Below, in pieces: positions 25,493 to 33,690 of a stretch of DNA of 64,000 bases (position 1 is the first letter of the stretch; each line of letters starts with the position of its first letter). Made by a program: the position numbers and the translations under genes. The notes beneath the pieces were generated by a model. It was given only the letters and a program-made list of their open reading frames with translations, did not search any database and had not been told where the DNA came from. This DNA is from Allolucifera butyrica (GTDB lineage: Bacteria; Bacillota; Negativicutes; Sporomusales; UPPP01): NCBI RefSeq assembly GCF_900476375.1, contig NZ_UPPP01000055.1, positions 1-64,000 on the forward strand, given 5' to 3'.

Positions 25493-28012
25493 TTGAGAAA
25501 GATATCAGAAAATATACTTGAGCCAATTTTCTGCCACGCCCAATCACGACCCAAGGAAGCAGCGATCCTATCACCGGATCAAGGTGAAATTACCTATGAA
25601 AAGTTGGTCTCAATGATTACCGCCACTTTGGAATTGCTCCGGAGTGCCGGTGTAAAACTGGGAGATAGAACGGCTGTCGCTTTAAAAAGCGGTCCCGAAT
25701 TCGGTATTACCGCTTTAGCCGTCATTGGTCTGGGCACATGCGTCCCGCTTAACTGGCGATTGACGGAGGACGAGATCAAAAAGCAGATAAAATTCAACGG
25801 AGTTAAGAATGTCATTGTACCGTATGGACAGCAAACATTGGCAGAACAGGTCGGGGTGAAACTGGGACTAAATGTGATCAGACTTTCTTCTCTGCCAACG
25901 GTAGATCGCATTGGAGCTAATTTCAGTAAGACCGAAGAAGTTGCTTTATTGATGAACACATCGGGTACAACGGATGCTCCAAAAACTATTCCAATTACCC
26001 ACGAGATGCTGTGCCACTCAGTTCAAAATACGGCTGCCGCGTTCCGGCTCAGGACGTCAGACCGGTGTTTAAATACCGCACAGCTTTTCAATGTTCACGG
26101 GTTTGTGATCGGTTTTTTGGTTACGTTGACGTCAGGTGGAGCCACGATTCTTATGCCCACCTTCCAGCCGGCTCTGTTTTTCGAATTACTGGAAAAGTAC
26201 CGCCCGACGTGGTACACAGCTACGCCGGCGGTTCATCATTCAGTCGTGGATTATTTTTCTAGCCGTGAGCATCGTCCGGATACAGGTTCGCTCCGGTTTA
26301 TACGTTCCGCAGCGGCTTCATGCCCGGTCCGTTTAGTGGAGGCATTGGAAGCGAATTTCAAAGTTCCGTTTATTAATGCCTATGGTATGACTGAGACTTC
26401 GTCACAAGTCACCAGCATCCCGTTTCCTCCAGCCAAGCGCAAAAATGGATCGGTTGGAATATCAAACGGAAACGAAATTAGGATTCTGGGCAGTGACGGA
26501 AAGTCTCAGCGGGCTTACATGCCGGGAGAAATTGCGGTCAAGGGGAAAACGGTGTTTGCTGGGTACGAAAATAATGCCGCTGCAAACGAAGCGGCGTTTT
26601 GCGATACATGGTTCAAGACCGGGGACGAAGGTTATCTGGATTCCGAGGGCTATCTATTTGTCACCGGACGCTCGAAAGAGATCATAAACAAAGGCGGGCT
26701 AAAGATCTATCCATCCAGTATTGAAGATACCGTCTTACGCCATCCTGCAGTTCTTGATGCTGCAATATTTCCCATCCCCCACGAAAGGATGGGGGAAGAG
26801 ATCGCGTTGGCAATTGTCGTTAAAGAAGGACAGGAGCTTGCAGACAGGGACATCATTAACTTCATAGCAAGCCAGGTCGCCTATTATGAAGTTCCTTCGG
26901 CTATCTTGAGGCTGGACTCAATTCCGAGAAGCCCCGCAGGAAAAATACAGCGGCACAAGCTTAATGAAGTATGGCTTAGCCGAAAATGTGACGTAGCCCG
27001 TGTGAGCCCACGGAATAATGTGGAGCAAAGAATCTACGAGGCCTGGAGGGAAATTCTCCGCAAGGATACCATGTCAATTTTTGACGACTTCTTTTTAACC
27101 GGCGGTGATAGTCTATCCGCTGCTTCACTGGCGGTAAGTCTTTCGGCAGAATTTGAAACCGAACTCTTCACGTCCGAGATTTACCGGCACCGTACTATCG
27201 AACAACAGGCTACGCTACTTGATTCTTGCGAACATATAAGGGAGAGCGAATTGGTCCCACTCCGGGAAGCTGGTAACCATCCTCCGCTGTTTGTCATTCA
27301 TGCCCTGGACGGCGATATTATTCAGTACTACAAGTTGATTCCCTATATCGACAACAACACACCGCTCTACGGGATTCGCTATATATCCTGCGACAAAGAT
27401 CGACTCAACGGTCGCGTGGACATAAGGCGAATAGCCCAGCGGTATGTACGACTGATCCAAAATAAACAGCCAAAAGGGCCGTATCTTTTACTTGGATGGT
27501 CCCTGGGGGGGGTTCTGGCGTATGAAATATCCCAACAACTTCGGGGCCAAGGACAGAAAGTAGCATTCCTGGGAATAGTGGACTCACAGTATCCGGGATT
27601 TTGTATTCAGCACTCCGTCTGGAAGCGGCTTTCTGTACATGGTAAAAGGCTGATCCGCATGGATCCGCTAAATGCAGTTGGCTACATTCGGGGACGGATT
27701 GCTACATTATTTGACGGGAAGAGCCCTAATTTAAATAATGTAGACCTGATGGCGGCGAGGTCCTTGTACGTACCTCAATCATATCAAGGCGAAGCGTTTT
27801 TATTTCAGGCGAAAGAACAGAATCAAGCGCCCTATTATGTTACGGTCGGATTGGAATGGGAGAATGTCGTCAGCAAACTGAAAGTTGTTCAGGTCGAAGG
27901 AAATCACTTTTCTATCTGGAGCGAATGCAACGTAGAAAAGTTAAGCCGAAGCATTATGGCTTGCCTGCAAGAGGCGCTGGACAATTCCATCAAAAAGAAT
28001 GTATCCTCGTAA
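25493..28012 (+). CDS. Adenylation - carrier - thioesterase protein (single-module NRPS-like)
   Basis: About 839 aa from a TTG at 25493 (AGAGGGGAG 10 nt upstream); the frame stays open to 25403. Domains: an acyl-AMP-forming enzyme (LLMNTSGTTDAPKTIPIT, NAYGMTETSSQVT, WFKTGDEGYLD, SPAGKIQRHK; about 20-510), a phosphopantetheine carrier with Ser in FLTGGDSLSAAS (about 530-610) and a type I thioesterase with GWSLGG and a late GNHFS histidine (about 625-835). There is no condensation or reductase domain. It should activate an acid, hold it as thioester and release or dimerise it. The adenylation part is closer to FadD/oxalyl-CoA ligase types than to amino-acid domains. Base use is more GC-rich than in the cluster before it. 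Confidence 0.82.
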   Translation: MRKISENILEPIFCHAQSRPKEAAILSPDQGEITYEKLVSMITATLELLRSAGVKLGDRTAVALKSGPEFGITALAVIGLGTCVPLNWRLTEDEIKKQIKFNGVKNVIVPYGQQTLAEQVGVKLGLNVIRLSSLPTVDRIGANFSKTEEVALLMNTSGTTDAPKTIPITHEMLCHSVQNTAAAFRLRTSDRCLNTAQLFNVHGFVIGFLVTLTSGGATILMPTFQPALFFELLEKYRPTWYTATPAVHHSVVDYFSSREHRPDTGSLRFIRSAAASCPVRLVEALEANFKVPFINAYGMTETSSQVTSIPFPPAKRKNGSVGISNGNEIRILGSDGKSQRAYMPGEIAVKGKTVFAGYENNAAANEAAFCDTWFKTGDEGYLDSEGYLFVTGRSKEIINKGGLKIYPSSIEDTVLRHPAVLDAAIFPIPHERMGEEIALAIVVKEGQELADRDIINFIASQVAYYEVPSAILRLDSIPRSPAGKIQRHKLNEVWLSRKCDVARVSPRNNVEQRIYEAWREILRKDTMSIFDDFFLTGGDSLSAASLAVSLSAEFETELFTSEIYRHRTIEQQATLLDSCEHIRESELVPLREAGNHPPLFVIHALDGDIIQYYKLIPYIDNNTPLYGIRYISCDKDRLNGRVDIRRIAQRYVRLIQNKQPKGPYLLLGWSLGGVLAYEISQQLRGQGQKVAFLGIVDSQYPGFCIQHSVWKRLSVHGKRLIRMDPLNAVGYIRGRIATLFDGKSPNLNNVDLMAARSLYVPQSYQGEAFLFQAKEQNQAPYYVTVGLEWENVVSKLKVVQVEGNHFSIWSECNVEKLSRSIMACLQEALDNSIKKNVSS

Positions 28013-28037
28013 ATTAACAATGTAATGAGGTGATGGA

Positions 28038-28271
28038 ATGACTGAAAAATTTATCAATGCTCTGGGTGACTTTTGTCCCGTTCCAACCATCAAAGTGCAT
28101 AAAGCAATGACGAATATGCAGCCGGGAGATAAAATCACTCTGCTCACCGACCATAGTTGCACGGTGACAACGCTGAAAGAGGAGATGTCCAAGAGGAAGC
28201 TTGATTTTAAGGTAGCAGAAGTGGATTATGGTATCTGGGAAATAACTATTAGCCTATGGACAGTTCCTTAG
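28038..28271 (+). CDS. TusA/SirA-like sulfur carrier protein 1
   Basis: 77 aa. The active-site CPxP appears as FCPVP near residue 13, then GDKITLLTDHSCTVTTLKEEM. TusA-like proteins carry sulfur as a persulfide on this Cys. AGGTGATGG precedes the ATG. The gene lies 25 nt after the adenylation-thioesterase gene and before the LysR-type palindrome, so it may be transcribed with the former while belonging functionally to the sulfur module. Confidence 0.87.
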   Translation: MTEKFINALGDFCPVPTIKVHKAMTNMQPGDKITLLTDHSCTVTTLKEEMSKRKLDFKVAEVDYGIWEITISLWTVP

Positions 28272-28302
28272 CAGACAAATTTTGGTGGCGTGGTGCTTAT
28301 CA

Positions 28303-28327
28303 TTATTATAAGGTTACCTTATAATAA
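28303..28327. promoter_or_regulatory. LysR-type operator in front of the sulfur operon
   Basis: A perfect 25-bp palindrome around position 28315. Its core ATAAGGTTACCTTAT has the T-N11-A form of LysR-type regulator boxes. The centre is about 64 bp before the predicted transcription start, the usual activator position. A related site precedes the lysR gene at 32583. Confidence 0.78.
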
Positions 28328-28343
28328 GATAATAAGTGTGAAT

Positions 28344-28372
28344 TTTACAAACAATTTCAATGCAATTATAAT
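28344..28372 (+). promoter_or_regulatory. Sigma-A-type promoter of the sulfur operon
   Basis: TTTACA (28344-28349), a 17-nt spacer and TATAAT (28367-28372). Predicted start near 28379, with a leader of about 95 nt before the GTG at 28474. Confidence 0.72.
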
Positions 28373-28473
28373 GAAATAAGGGTAAATGGTGAAAAGCTTC
28401 ACAATTACCGGCCGTTGAACGCGGATTTGCGCGCATCCGCATCGGCAATAAGGATGAGAAAGGAGGAGCTATA

Positions 28474-29142
28474 GTGGAGGAAGTTATCAAAAGCACAATC
28501 ATCAGAAAGCGATCACAGGCGGTCCCCCGCAAGAATCAGACCGCTCATCAAATCGCTGCCCTGGTAATTGTCGTCGGTGGCGCGGTTTTACTCGCCAGGG
28601 GCGGAGCTATCTTCAGTATCATCTGGTTCCTCGGTATCGGCTTAGGGCTGGTTCTGCAAAAGAGCCGCTTCTGTTTTACGGCTTCACTGCGGGACCCGAT
28701 CCTGACCGGCAGCACCACTTTGACCAGAGCCACCATTATCGCATTTGCCGTGGCTACCGTCGGCTTTGCCGCTCTGCAGTTTTCCACCCTCCTCAAAGGC
28801 GGGCATCTTATCGGCTTTGTCGCGCCGGTGGGTATCCACATTGCTCTGGGGTCGATGCTGTTCGGCATCGGGATGGTTATCTCGGGCGGCTGCGCTTCCG
28901 GGACGCTCATGCGAATGGGCGAAGGCTTCGTAATGCAATGGATATCCCTTATCGGCTTCATCGGTGGTTCGGTGTTGGGGGCAATCCAATACGGCTGGTG
29001 GGCGGTGCATTTTTTCAGAACGTCGCATGCAATATATCTGCCGAACGTCTTCGGCTGGGCCGGAGCATTTTTCGGCCAACTGGCCTTGCTGGCCGCGCTG
29101 TACGTTGTGGCGACCTGGTGGGAATATCGTAAATTAAATTAG
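28474..29142 (+). CDS. YeeE/YedE-family (TsuA-like) sulfur transporter subunit 1
   Basis: 222 aa with about six transmembrane helices. LGLVLQKSRFCFTASLRDP and FGIGMVISGGCASGTLMRMGEG are the paired conserved loops of YeeE/YedE proteins, with the cysteines thought to relay thiosulfate or other sulfur. The GTG at 28474 follows AGGAGGAG. It is the first gene under the predicted LysR-regulated promoter, and a TusA partner follows 26 nt later. Confidence 0.87.
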   Translation: MEEVIKSTIIRKRSQAVPRKNQTAHQIAALVIVVGGAVLLARGGAIFSIIWFLGIGLGLVLQKSRFCFTASLRDPILTGSTTLTRATIIAFAVATVGFAALQFSTLLKGGHLIGFVAPVGIHIALGSMLFGIGMVISGGCASGTLMRMGEGFVMQWISLIGFIGGSVLGAIQYGWWAVHFFRTSHAIYLPNVFGWAGAFFGQLALLAALYVVATWWEYRKLN

Positions 29143-29168
29143 TTATAGTTAAGAGGAGGAAATGAATC

Positions 29169-29396
29169 ATGGCCGAATTTACTCTGGATTGTCTGGGTGA
29201 GGCTTGCCCCATTCCGGTTTTGAAAGTCCAAAAGAAATTGCCCGAATTGAAGGCGGGCGACGTACTTATCGTAAACATCGATCACAGCTGTGCCCTGAAA
29301 AACGTCCCCGAGTTTGCCCGAAAAGAAGGGTATAACGTCGAAATTGAAGAGGTGGATGACGGCGTCTGGGATATCTTTATTGAGAAGTCCGCATAG
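29169..29396 (+). CDS. TusA/SirA-like sulfur carrier protein 2
   Basis: 75 aa. DCLGEACPIPVLKVQKKL carries the CPxP active site (Cys near residue 13). The later VNIDHSCALKNVPEFARKEG matches the same place in the first TusA-like protein. GAGGAGG precedes the ATG. Lying between two YeeE-like genes, it probably accepts sulfur at the cytoplasmic face of the transporter. Confidence 0.9.
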   Translation: MAEFTLDCLGEACPIPVLKVQKKLPELKAGDVLIVNIDHSCALKNVPEFARKEGYNVEIEEVDDGVWDIFIEKSA

Positions 29397-29409
29397 GAGC
29401 TGATGATTG

Positions 29410-29958
29410 ATGACAACGAGAGCGGCTCAGGAGATCGAGAAACTGAAAAAGGCTGTTCTGAAAGATGCTTGGCCGTATTGGCTGGGCGGTATCCTGCTTG
29501 GTATCGGCAATATTGTCGTTTTCATTTACATGGCTTCGCCGTGGGGCGTGACAACCGCCTTTGTGTTCTGGGGGGCCTGGATTTATCAGCTGTTCGGCGG
29601 GCATCCGGAAACATGGTCGTTTTTCGCCATGCAGCCGTGGGCGTTGCAAGCCTTGCATGCCGGGTTCCTCAAGAATGGTATGTCGATATTGAACGCCGGC
29701 GTTGTTGCCGGGGCGTTCTTATCGGTTGTCTCAGCTTCCCAGTTCAGGATCAAAAAGATCAAGTCTTGGCGGCAGGTGGCCGCGGCCCTGGTCGGCGGGC
29801 TGCTCATGGGATACGGTGCCAGGCTGGCCTTCGGTTGTAATATCGGCTCATATTTCAGCGGCATCGCCTCGATGTCGCTGCATGGATGGGTTTACGGCGT
29901 CTTCATTTTTGTTGGCGCGTACATCGGCAGTAAATTGCTGGTAAAATATTTGATGTAG
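29410..29958 (+). CDS. YeeE/YedE-family sulfur transporter subunit 2
   Basis: 182 aa with about five transmembrane helices. The conserved loop GARLAFGCNIGSYFSGIAS has the cysteine of the family, and GGILLGIGNIVVF resembles its other half. It is shorter than the first YeeE-like protein and has only one clear cysteine loop. The two probably form a pair. The ATG at 29410 has AGGAG upstream; it ends 8 nt before the oxidoreductase gene. Confidence 0.82.
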   Translation: MTTRAAQEIEKLKKAVLKDAWPYWLGGILLGIGNIVVFIYMASPWGVTTAFVFWGAWIYQLFGGHPETWSFFAMQPWALQALHAGFLKNGMSILNAGVVAGAFLSVVSASQFRIKKIKSWRQVAAALVGGLLMGYGARLAFGCNIGSYFSGIASMSLHGWVYGVFIFVGAYIGSKLLVKYLM

Positions 29959-29966
29959 GTGAAAAC

Positions 29967-31199
29967 ATGGAAAAAAAACGCGAATACTACGATGTAGCGA
30001 TTATCGGCGGCGGGGCCGCCGGTTTGACGGCCGCCATTTACTGCGGCAGGGCGCGGCTTAAGACAATTTTATTCGAGAAAGCCTTGACCGGCGGACTGGC
30101 CACTTACACCAGCGAAATCGAAAACTACCCCGGTTTTCCTGAGGGAATTTCCGGAATCAACTTAATGAAGCTATTCGAGAAACAGGCGAAAAAGTTCGGG
30201 GTGGACTTTAAGCTTACGGCGATCAAAGAAGCTTGTCTTGGCGCCCCTGAGAAGGTGATTAGCACGTTTCGGGCCGACTATGTCGCCAAGGCCGTTATCG
30301 TCGCTTCCGGCGGCAAACCCCGCCTGACTGGGGCGCTTGGCGAAGAGGCCTTCCTTTACGACAAAGGGATTTCCTTTTGTGCTACCTGTGATGCCGCATA
30401 CTATACCGGCAAGTCGATAATGGTCGTTGGGAGCGGTGATGCGGCGATAGAGGAAGCCATGTTTTTGACCAAATTCGCCAAACGGGTCCAGATATCGGTT
30501 ATTCATGACAAGGGTATAGTCGATGCCAACGAGGTGGCCAAAGAGCAAGCCTTTGCCAATCCCAAGCTGGAATTCATCTGGAACACTGTGGTCCATGAAT
30601 TCAAAGGCCAGGACAGACTGAACCAGGTAGTATTGAAGAATATTAAAACCGAAGAACGGATCCCGGTTGACGTCGACGGCTGTTTCTTATTCATCGGCTA
30701 TCTGCCCGATACGGAAATTTTCAAAGGAAAAGTCAATATGGATTCCCGAGGGTACATTGTCACCAACGAGACCATGGAGACAAATTTGCCGGGCGTTTTC
30801 GCCGTGGGCGACGTACGGGTCAAAGGTCTGCGCCAGGTGGCAACCGCCGTTGGCGACGGTGCCATTGGCGGTGTGGCCGCTGAACGTTATCTGGCCGAAT
30901 CCGCTTATTTTGAACAAAAGATCATGGGTGAGCAGCAGCCGACCTTGGTTTACTGCTGGAACCCGATTGACCCCGCGTGCCGCTCAATTATGGCTGAAGT
31001 AGAAAAGCTGAAAGAAAAGTATAAAGAGCAGATTAAAGTTGTCACCGTGGATATGTATAAAGCCGCCAGCTTGGCCGAGCGGCTAAATATAAGGCAGGCA
31101 CCGTCTTTTGCGCTTGTAAAGGACCGTGCGATCTGTTGCACAGTGACCGAATGCTCTTGCGTTGACAGTGTGGAACAGGAAATAAAGAAAGTGATTTAG
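29967..31199 (+). CDS. Thioredoxin reductase-like flavoprotein fused to a thioredoxin-like domain
   Basis: 410 aa. Residues 1-310 are a TrxB-type two-dinucleotide flavoprotein: IIGGGAAGLTAA (FAD), redox pair FCATCDAAYY (about 137-140), VVGSGDAAIEEA (NADPH) and FAVGDVRVKGLRQVATAVGDGA. Residues about 325-410 are a thioredoxin-like domain in which the usual CxxC reads CWNPIDPAC (Cys-x7-Cys). The fusion suggests NADPH-driven reduction of persulfides or of the TusA/YeeE chain. It is the last gene of the operon. Standard TrxB is about 310 aa. Confidence 0.85.
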   Translation: MEKKREYYDVAIIGGGAAGLTAAIYCGRARLKTILFEKALTGGLATYTSEIENYPGFPEGISGINLMKLFEKQAKKFGVDFKLTAIKEACLGAPEKVISTFRADYVAKAVIVASGGKPRLTGALGEEAFLYDKGISFCATCDAAYYTGKSIMVVGSGDAAIEEAMFLTKFAKRVQISVIHDKGIVDANEVAKEQAFANPKLEFIWNTVVHEFKGQDRLNQVVLKNIKTEERIPVDVDGCFLFIGYLPDTEIFKGKVNMDSRGYIVTNETMETNLPGVFAVGDVRVKGLRQVATAVGDGAIGGVAAERYLAESAYFEQKIMGEQQPTLVYCWNPIDPACRSIMAEVEKLKEKYKEQIKVVTVDMYKAASLAERLNIRQAPSFALVKDRAICCTVTECSCVDSVEQEIKKVI

Positions 31200-31304
31200 C
31201 TAATCTTATAGGTACCGGTAGTACCAATGACAGGTCAAACGGCTTATGTTTTCCTCTACAGGGAGAGAAAACACTCTATTTGCTAAAAAAGGGGGATATA
31301 TTTT

Positions 31305-32231
31305 ATGTCCAAAACGAGGTTTTCCGTTATTGTGGTGGCCCTTTTACTGTCTTTGGCCTTTTGTTTTCCCAGTTTAGCTTTTGCTAACCCTAATATTATT
31401 ACAACGGATCAGGCTGCCCAACTGTTGAACAATGATAATATCATTGTTATCGACACAAGGGCGGAAAAAAGTTACCTTCAAGGTCATTTACCAAATGCCG
31501 TCAATTTAACAAACGAGATGCTAAGTGAAAAACGTGGTGACGTTGTAGGGCTGGTTCCCTACAATAACCAGCTGGGAGAAAAGCTCTCCAACTTTGGTTT
31601 GAGGCCAGATGCTACATATATCATATATTCCGGTGAAAATATTGATAACCCGGCGCTCTTCCTTACCAACGCAACAAGGATAGCGGCTATTTTATATTGG
31701 GCTGGTGCAAAAGATATTTGTTATATGGATGGCGGTTATGAAAAGTGGGTGGATGAGAATAAGCCCATACAAGCCGGCGAATTTAGTTTGCCAAAATCAG
31801 ACTTCGTTATAGAAAGAAACAAGACAACAGTATTTGCTTTTTTACCCTTTGTTAAATGGGCAATTAACCACGAAAATCAAATCCAACTGGTTGACGCAAG
31901 AAATCAAGCTCAGTTTAGCGGTCAAGATACAAAAGACAAAAGACTAGCTAGATTTGGACATTTTCCTGGCGCAAAATGGCTTTTTGTCGCCAATTATATG
32001 CAAAAGGAAAAAAATTATTGGGTAATTAAACCAAAATCAGAAATTGAAGCATTGCTGCAAAAGGCTGATGTAGATATCAATAAACCCATAATTTCTTACT
32101 GCAACACGGGGCATTTAGCAAGTGGGCTTTGGTTTATCGGACAGGCTGAATTTAATACGAAATTAGTTACGGACTATGATGGTTCGATGGCGGAAGCTTC
32201 ACGTGTAAGCGATGTGCCAATAGTAAAATAG
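31305..32231 (+). CDS. Exported tandem-rhodanese sulfurtransferase
   Basis: 308 aa with a signal peptide (about residues 1-27, FA-NPN). Two rhodanese domains follow: DTRAEKSYLQGHLPNAVNLT (about 47-66) in domain one and QLVDARNQAQFSG in domain two. The catalytic Cys is in domain two (SYCNTGHLASG, about residue 265); the same place in domain one reads IYSGENIDNPA, without Cys. It would act outside the membrane on thiosulfate or polysulfide and supply the YeeE-like importers. GGGGG precedes the ATG; the 105-nt gap to the previous gene has no clear terminator. Confidence 0.87.
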   Translation: MSKTRFSVIVVALLLSLAFCFPSLAFANPNIITTDQAAQLLNNDNIIVIDTRAEKSYLQGHLPNAVNLTNEMLSEKRGDVVGLVPYNNQLGEKLSNFGLRPDATYIIYSGENIDNPALFLTNATRIAAILYWAGAKDICYMDGGYEKWVDENKPIQAGEFSLPKSDFVIERNKTTVFAFLPFVKWAINHENQIQLVDARNQAQFSGQDTKDKRLARFGHFPGAKWLFVANYMQKEKNYWVIKPKSEIEALLQKADVDINKPIISYCNTGHLASGLWFIGQAEFNTKLVTDYDGSMAEASRVSDVPIVK

Positions 32232-32247
32232 TCAAATAATTTTGCAG

Positions 32248-32296
32248 AGAGGGCGTCCCTAAAGCACATCAGCCTTTGGGACGCTCCTCTTTTTTC
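32248..32296 (+). terminator. Terminator after the rhodanese gene
   Basis: AGAGGGCGTCCC pairs with GGGACGCTCCTCT (one bulge), extended by AAAG/CTTT, then TTTTTTCTC. Confidence 0.85.
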
Positions 32297-32540
32297 TCTG
32301 GTTTTTGTTTTGGCGAAATTGCTACTAATCGAGGGAATTTCATAATTCCCATTAAAGTTAATTCTAGTTTTGCACCCCAATTGGCATAACTGTCATCGTC
32401 CGAGATTCTTTCCGGGTACTGACTTTTCATAAGCGTCAATGGCACTGGCGCCGCTTGCAACTGCTTCGCCAGATATGAGGCCATCTGCAGCAGCGGTATT
32501 TATTAAAGCAGAAAAAAGGTCCTGCGTTTGAAATTCCATG
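32269..32540 (-). pseudogene. Possible decayed fragment of a flavoprotein gene
   Basis: On the minus strand a 48-codon frame from ATG 32540 reads ALINTAAADGLISGEAVASG, which looks like the C-terminal FAD contact of FixC-type oxidoreductases. It hits a stop near 32395. A second frame (32484-32269) then continues with DDSYANWGAKLELTLM. One frameshift would join them. There is no good ribosome site, and the second frame runs into the terminator stem. It may be a gene remnant or chance; nothing else is visible in 32297-32582. Confidence 0.28.
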
Positions 32541-32582
32541 CTTTTCTGATAAGTATATAATTTTCATATATTTAATGTTATT

Positions 32583-32597
32583 ATAAGGGTAACTTAT
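32583..32597. promoter_or_regulatory. LysR-type site in front of the lysR gene
   Basis: ATAAGGGTAACTTAT closely matches the core of the site at 28303-28327 (ATAAGGTTACCTTAT) and keeps T-N11-A. It lies 21 nt before the ATG and downstream of a TATAAT at 32557-32562, a position that suits autorepression. Confidence 0.65.
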
Positions 32598-32618
32598 ATT
32601 TATGATGGGGTGATATCG

Positions 32619-33524
32619 ATGAATATTTCACTCTTAAAAGCTTTTCGGGCAATAACAGAAGAGGGATCTTTTTCGAAGGCTGCCGAACGACTTTTTATAT
32701 CGCAGCCGGCTCTGAGCCAAAATATTAAATGGCTCGAAAATTACTACAGTGTTCCGTTGATAAAACGAAATCATCATGGCTTGTCCCTAACTGAAGCCGG
32801 TGAAATACTATATAAACACGCACTTAAGCTTACAGAAATGTCTGATCGAATGGAAGAAGATATGAAAGCTTTACGATCTTCCCTGGATGATAGTCTCTCG
32901 GTTGGTGCCACCAGCGTGATCGGAGGATATGCTGTACCTTGCAGTATTTTTATTTTTAAAAGAAAACGGCCTCATGCCATTATTAAATTGAAAATGGGAA
33001 ACCGTCACCAACTTTTAGAACAATTACAGAAAGATGTTATTGATATAGCTATTATTGAGGGCGCCAGACCCGACAATAATTTTTGCTCAAACGAAATACA
33101 TATTGAAGAAATGGTTGTAGTTGCTCCTAATAATGATCAATGGAATACCAATACTAATACTGAGCTAAGTTTAGAAGACTTTCTTAAATTTCCGCTTATA
33201 ATGCGGGAGGAAGGGTCATCTACACGGTGGGCGGTTGAGCGGACTTTAACTCAGGCGAAGATAAGTTTGCGAGATCTCAATGTTATAATGGAACTGAATA
33301 GTGTAGATTCAATTAAAGCTGTGGTGGAAGCCGGACATGGTGTCTCCATTTTACCAAGAGTAGCGGTTAAAAAAGAGCTTTATACTAAAACCCTTCGTGC
33401 CCTGCAGGTTGAAAACTTAGCTTTTTCACAGCTAGTTCATATTGTGTATAAAAGAAAAAATCATCGAACGATTGCAACGGAATTTATAAAACTAATGAAA
33501 TCGACTGCAAATGGCTTTTGTTAA
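32619..33524 (+). CDS. LysR-family transcriptional regulator
   Basis: 301 aa. The winged helix-turn-helix is at the N terminus (FRAITEEGSFSKAAERLFISQPALSQNIKWLENYYSVPLI), followed by a periplasmic-binding-like sensor domain (SVGATSVIGGYAVPCSIFIF and AVVEAGHGVSILPRVAVKKE), of the CysB/Cbl-like general type. The ATG at 32619 has GGGGTGAT upstream; a GTG at 32610 is in frame. Shared operator sequences link it to the sulfur operon 4.3 kb upstream and to itself. The inducer is unknown, perhaps a sulfur compound or O-acetylserine. Confidence 0.9.
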   Translation: MNISLLKAFRAITEEGSFSKAAERLFISQPALSQNIKWLENYYSVPLIKRNHHGLSLTEAGEILYKHALKLTEMSDRMEEDMKALRSSLDDSLSVGATSVIGGYAVPCSIFIFKRKRPHAIIKLKMGNRHQLLEQLQKDVIDIAIIEGARPDNNFCSNEIHIEEMVVVAPNNDQWNTNTNTELSLEDFLKFPLIMREEGSSTRWAVERTLTQAKISLRDLNVIMELNSVDSIKAVVEAGHGVSILPRVAVKKELYTKTLRALQVENLAFSQLVHIVYKRKNHRTIATEFIKLMKSTANGFC

Positions 33525-33590
33525 GTGTTTTTTCGGATTGTGATTTATTAGTTTGAGAGCAGATTGAACTTTAGCCCTGCGCTGCGAGCC

Positions 33591-33619
33591 GAAAACCGCG
33601 TTAGCGGTTTTCTTTTTTT
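33591..33619 (+). terminator. Terminator after the lysR gene
   Basis: GAAAACCGC/GCGGTTTTC with a GTTA loop, then seven T. Confidence 0.9.
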
Positions 33620-33690
33620 AGTGGGTAAAAGAGACAGCTGCCGCATACCTTATATCGGATGGATATGGTTTGAAGACGGGAGGATGGGGT

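Noticed and set aside
31200-31304. Third LysR-type site before the rhodanese gene (TTATAGGTACCGG)
   Set aside because: Only one half resembles the 28303 palindrome; symmetry and T-N11-A spacing are missing.
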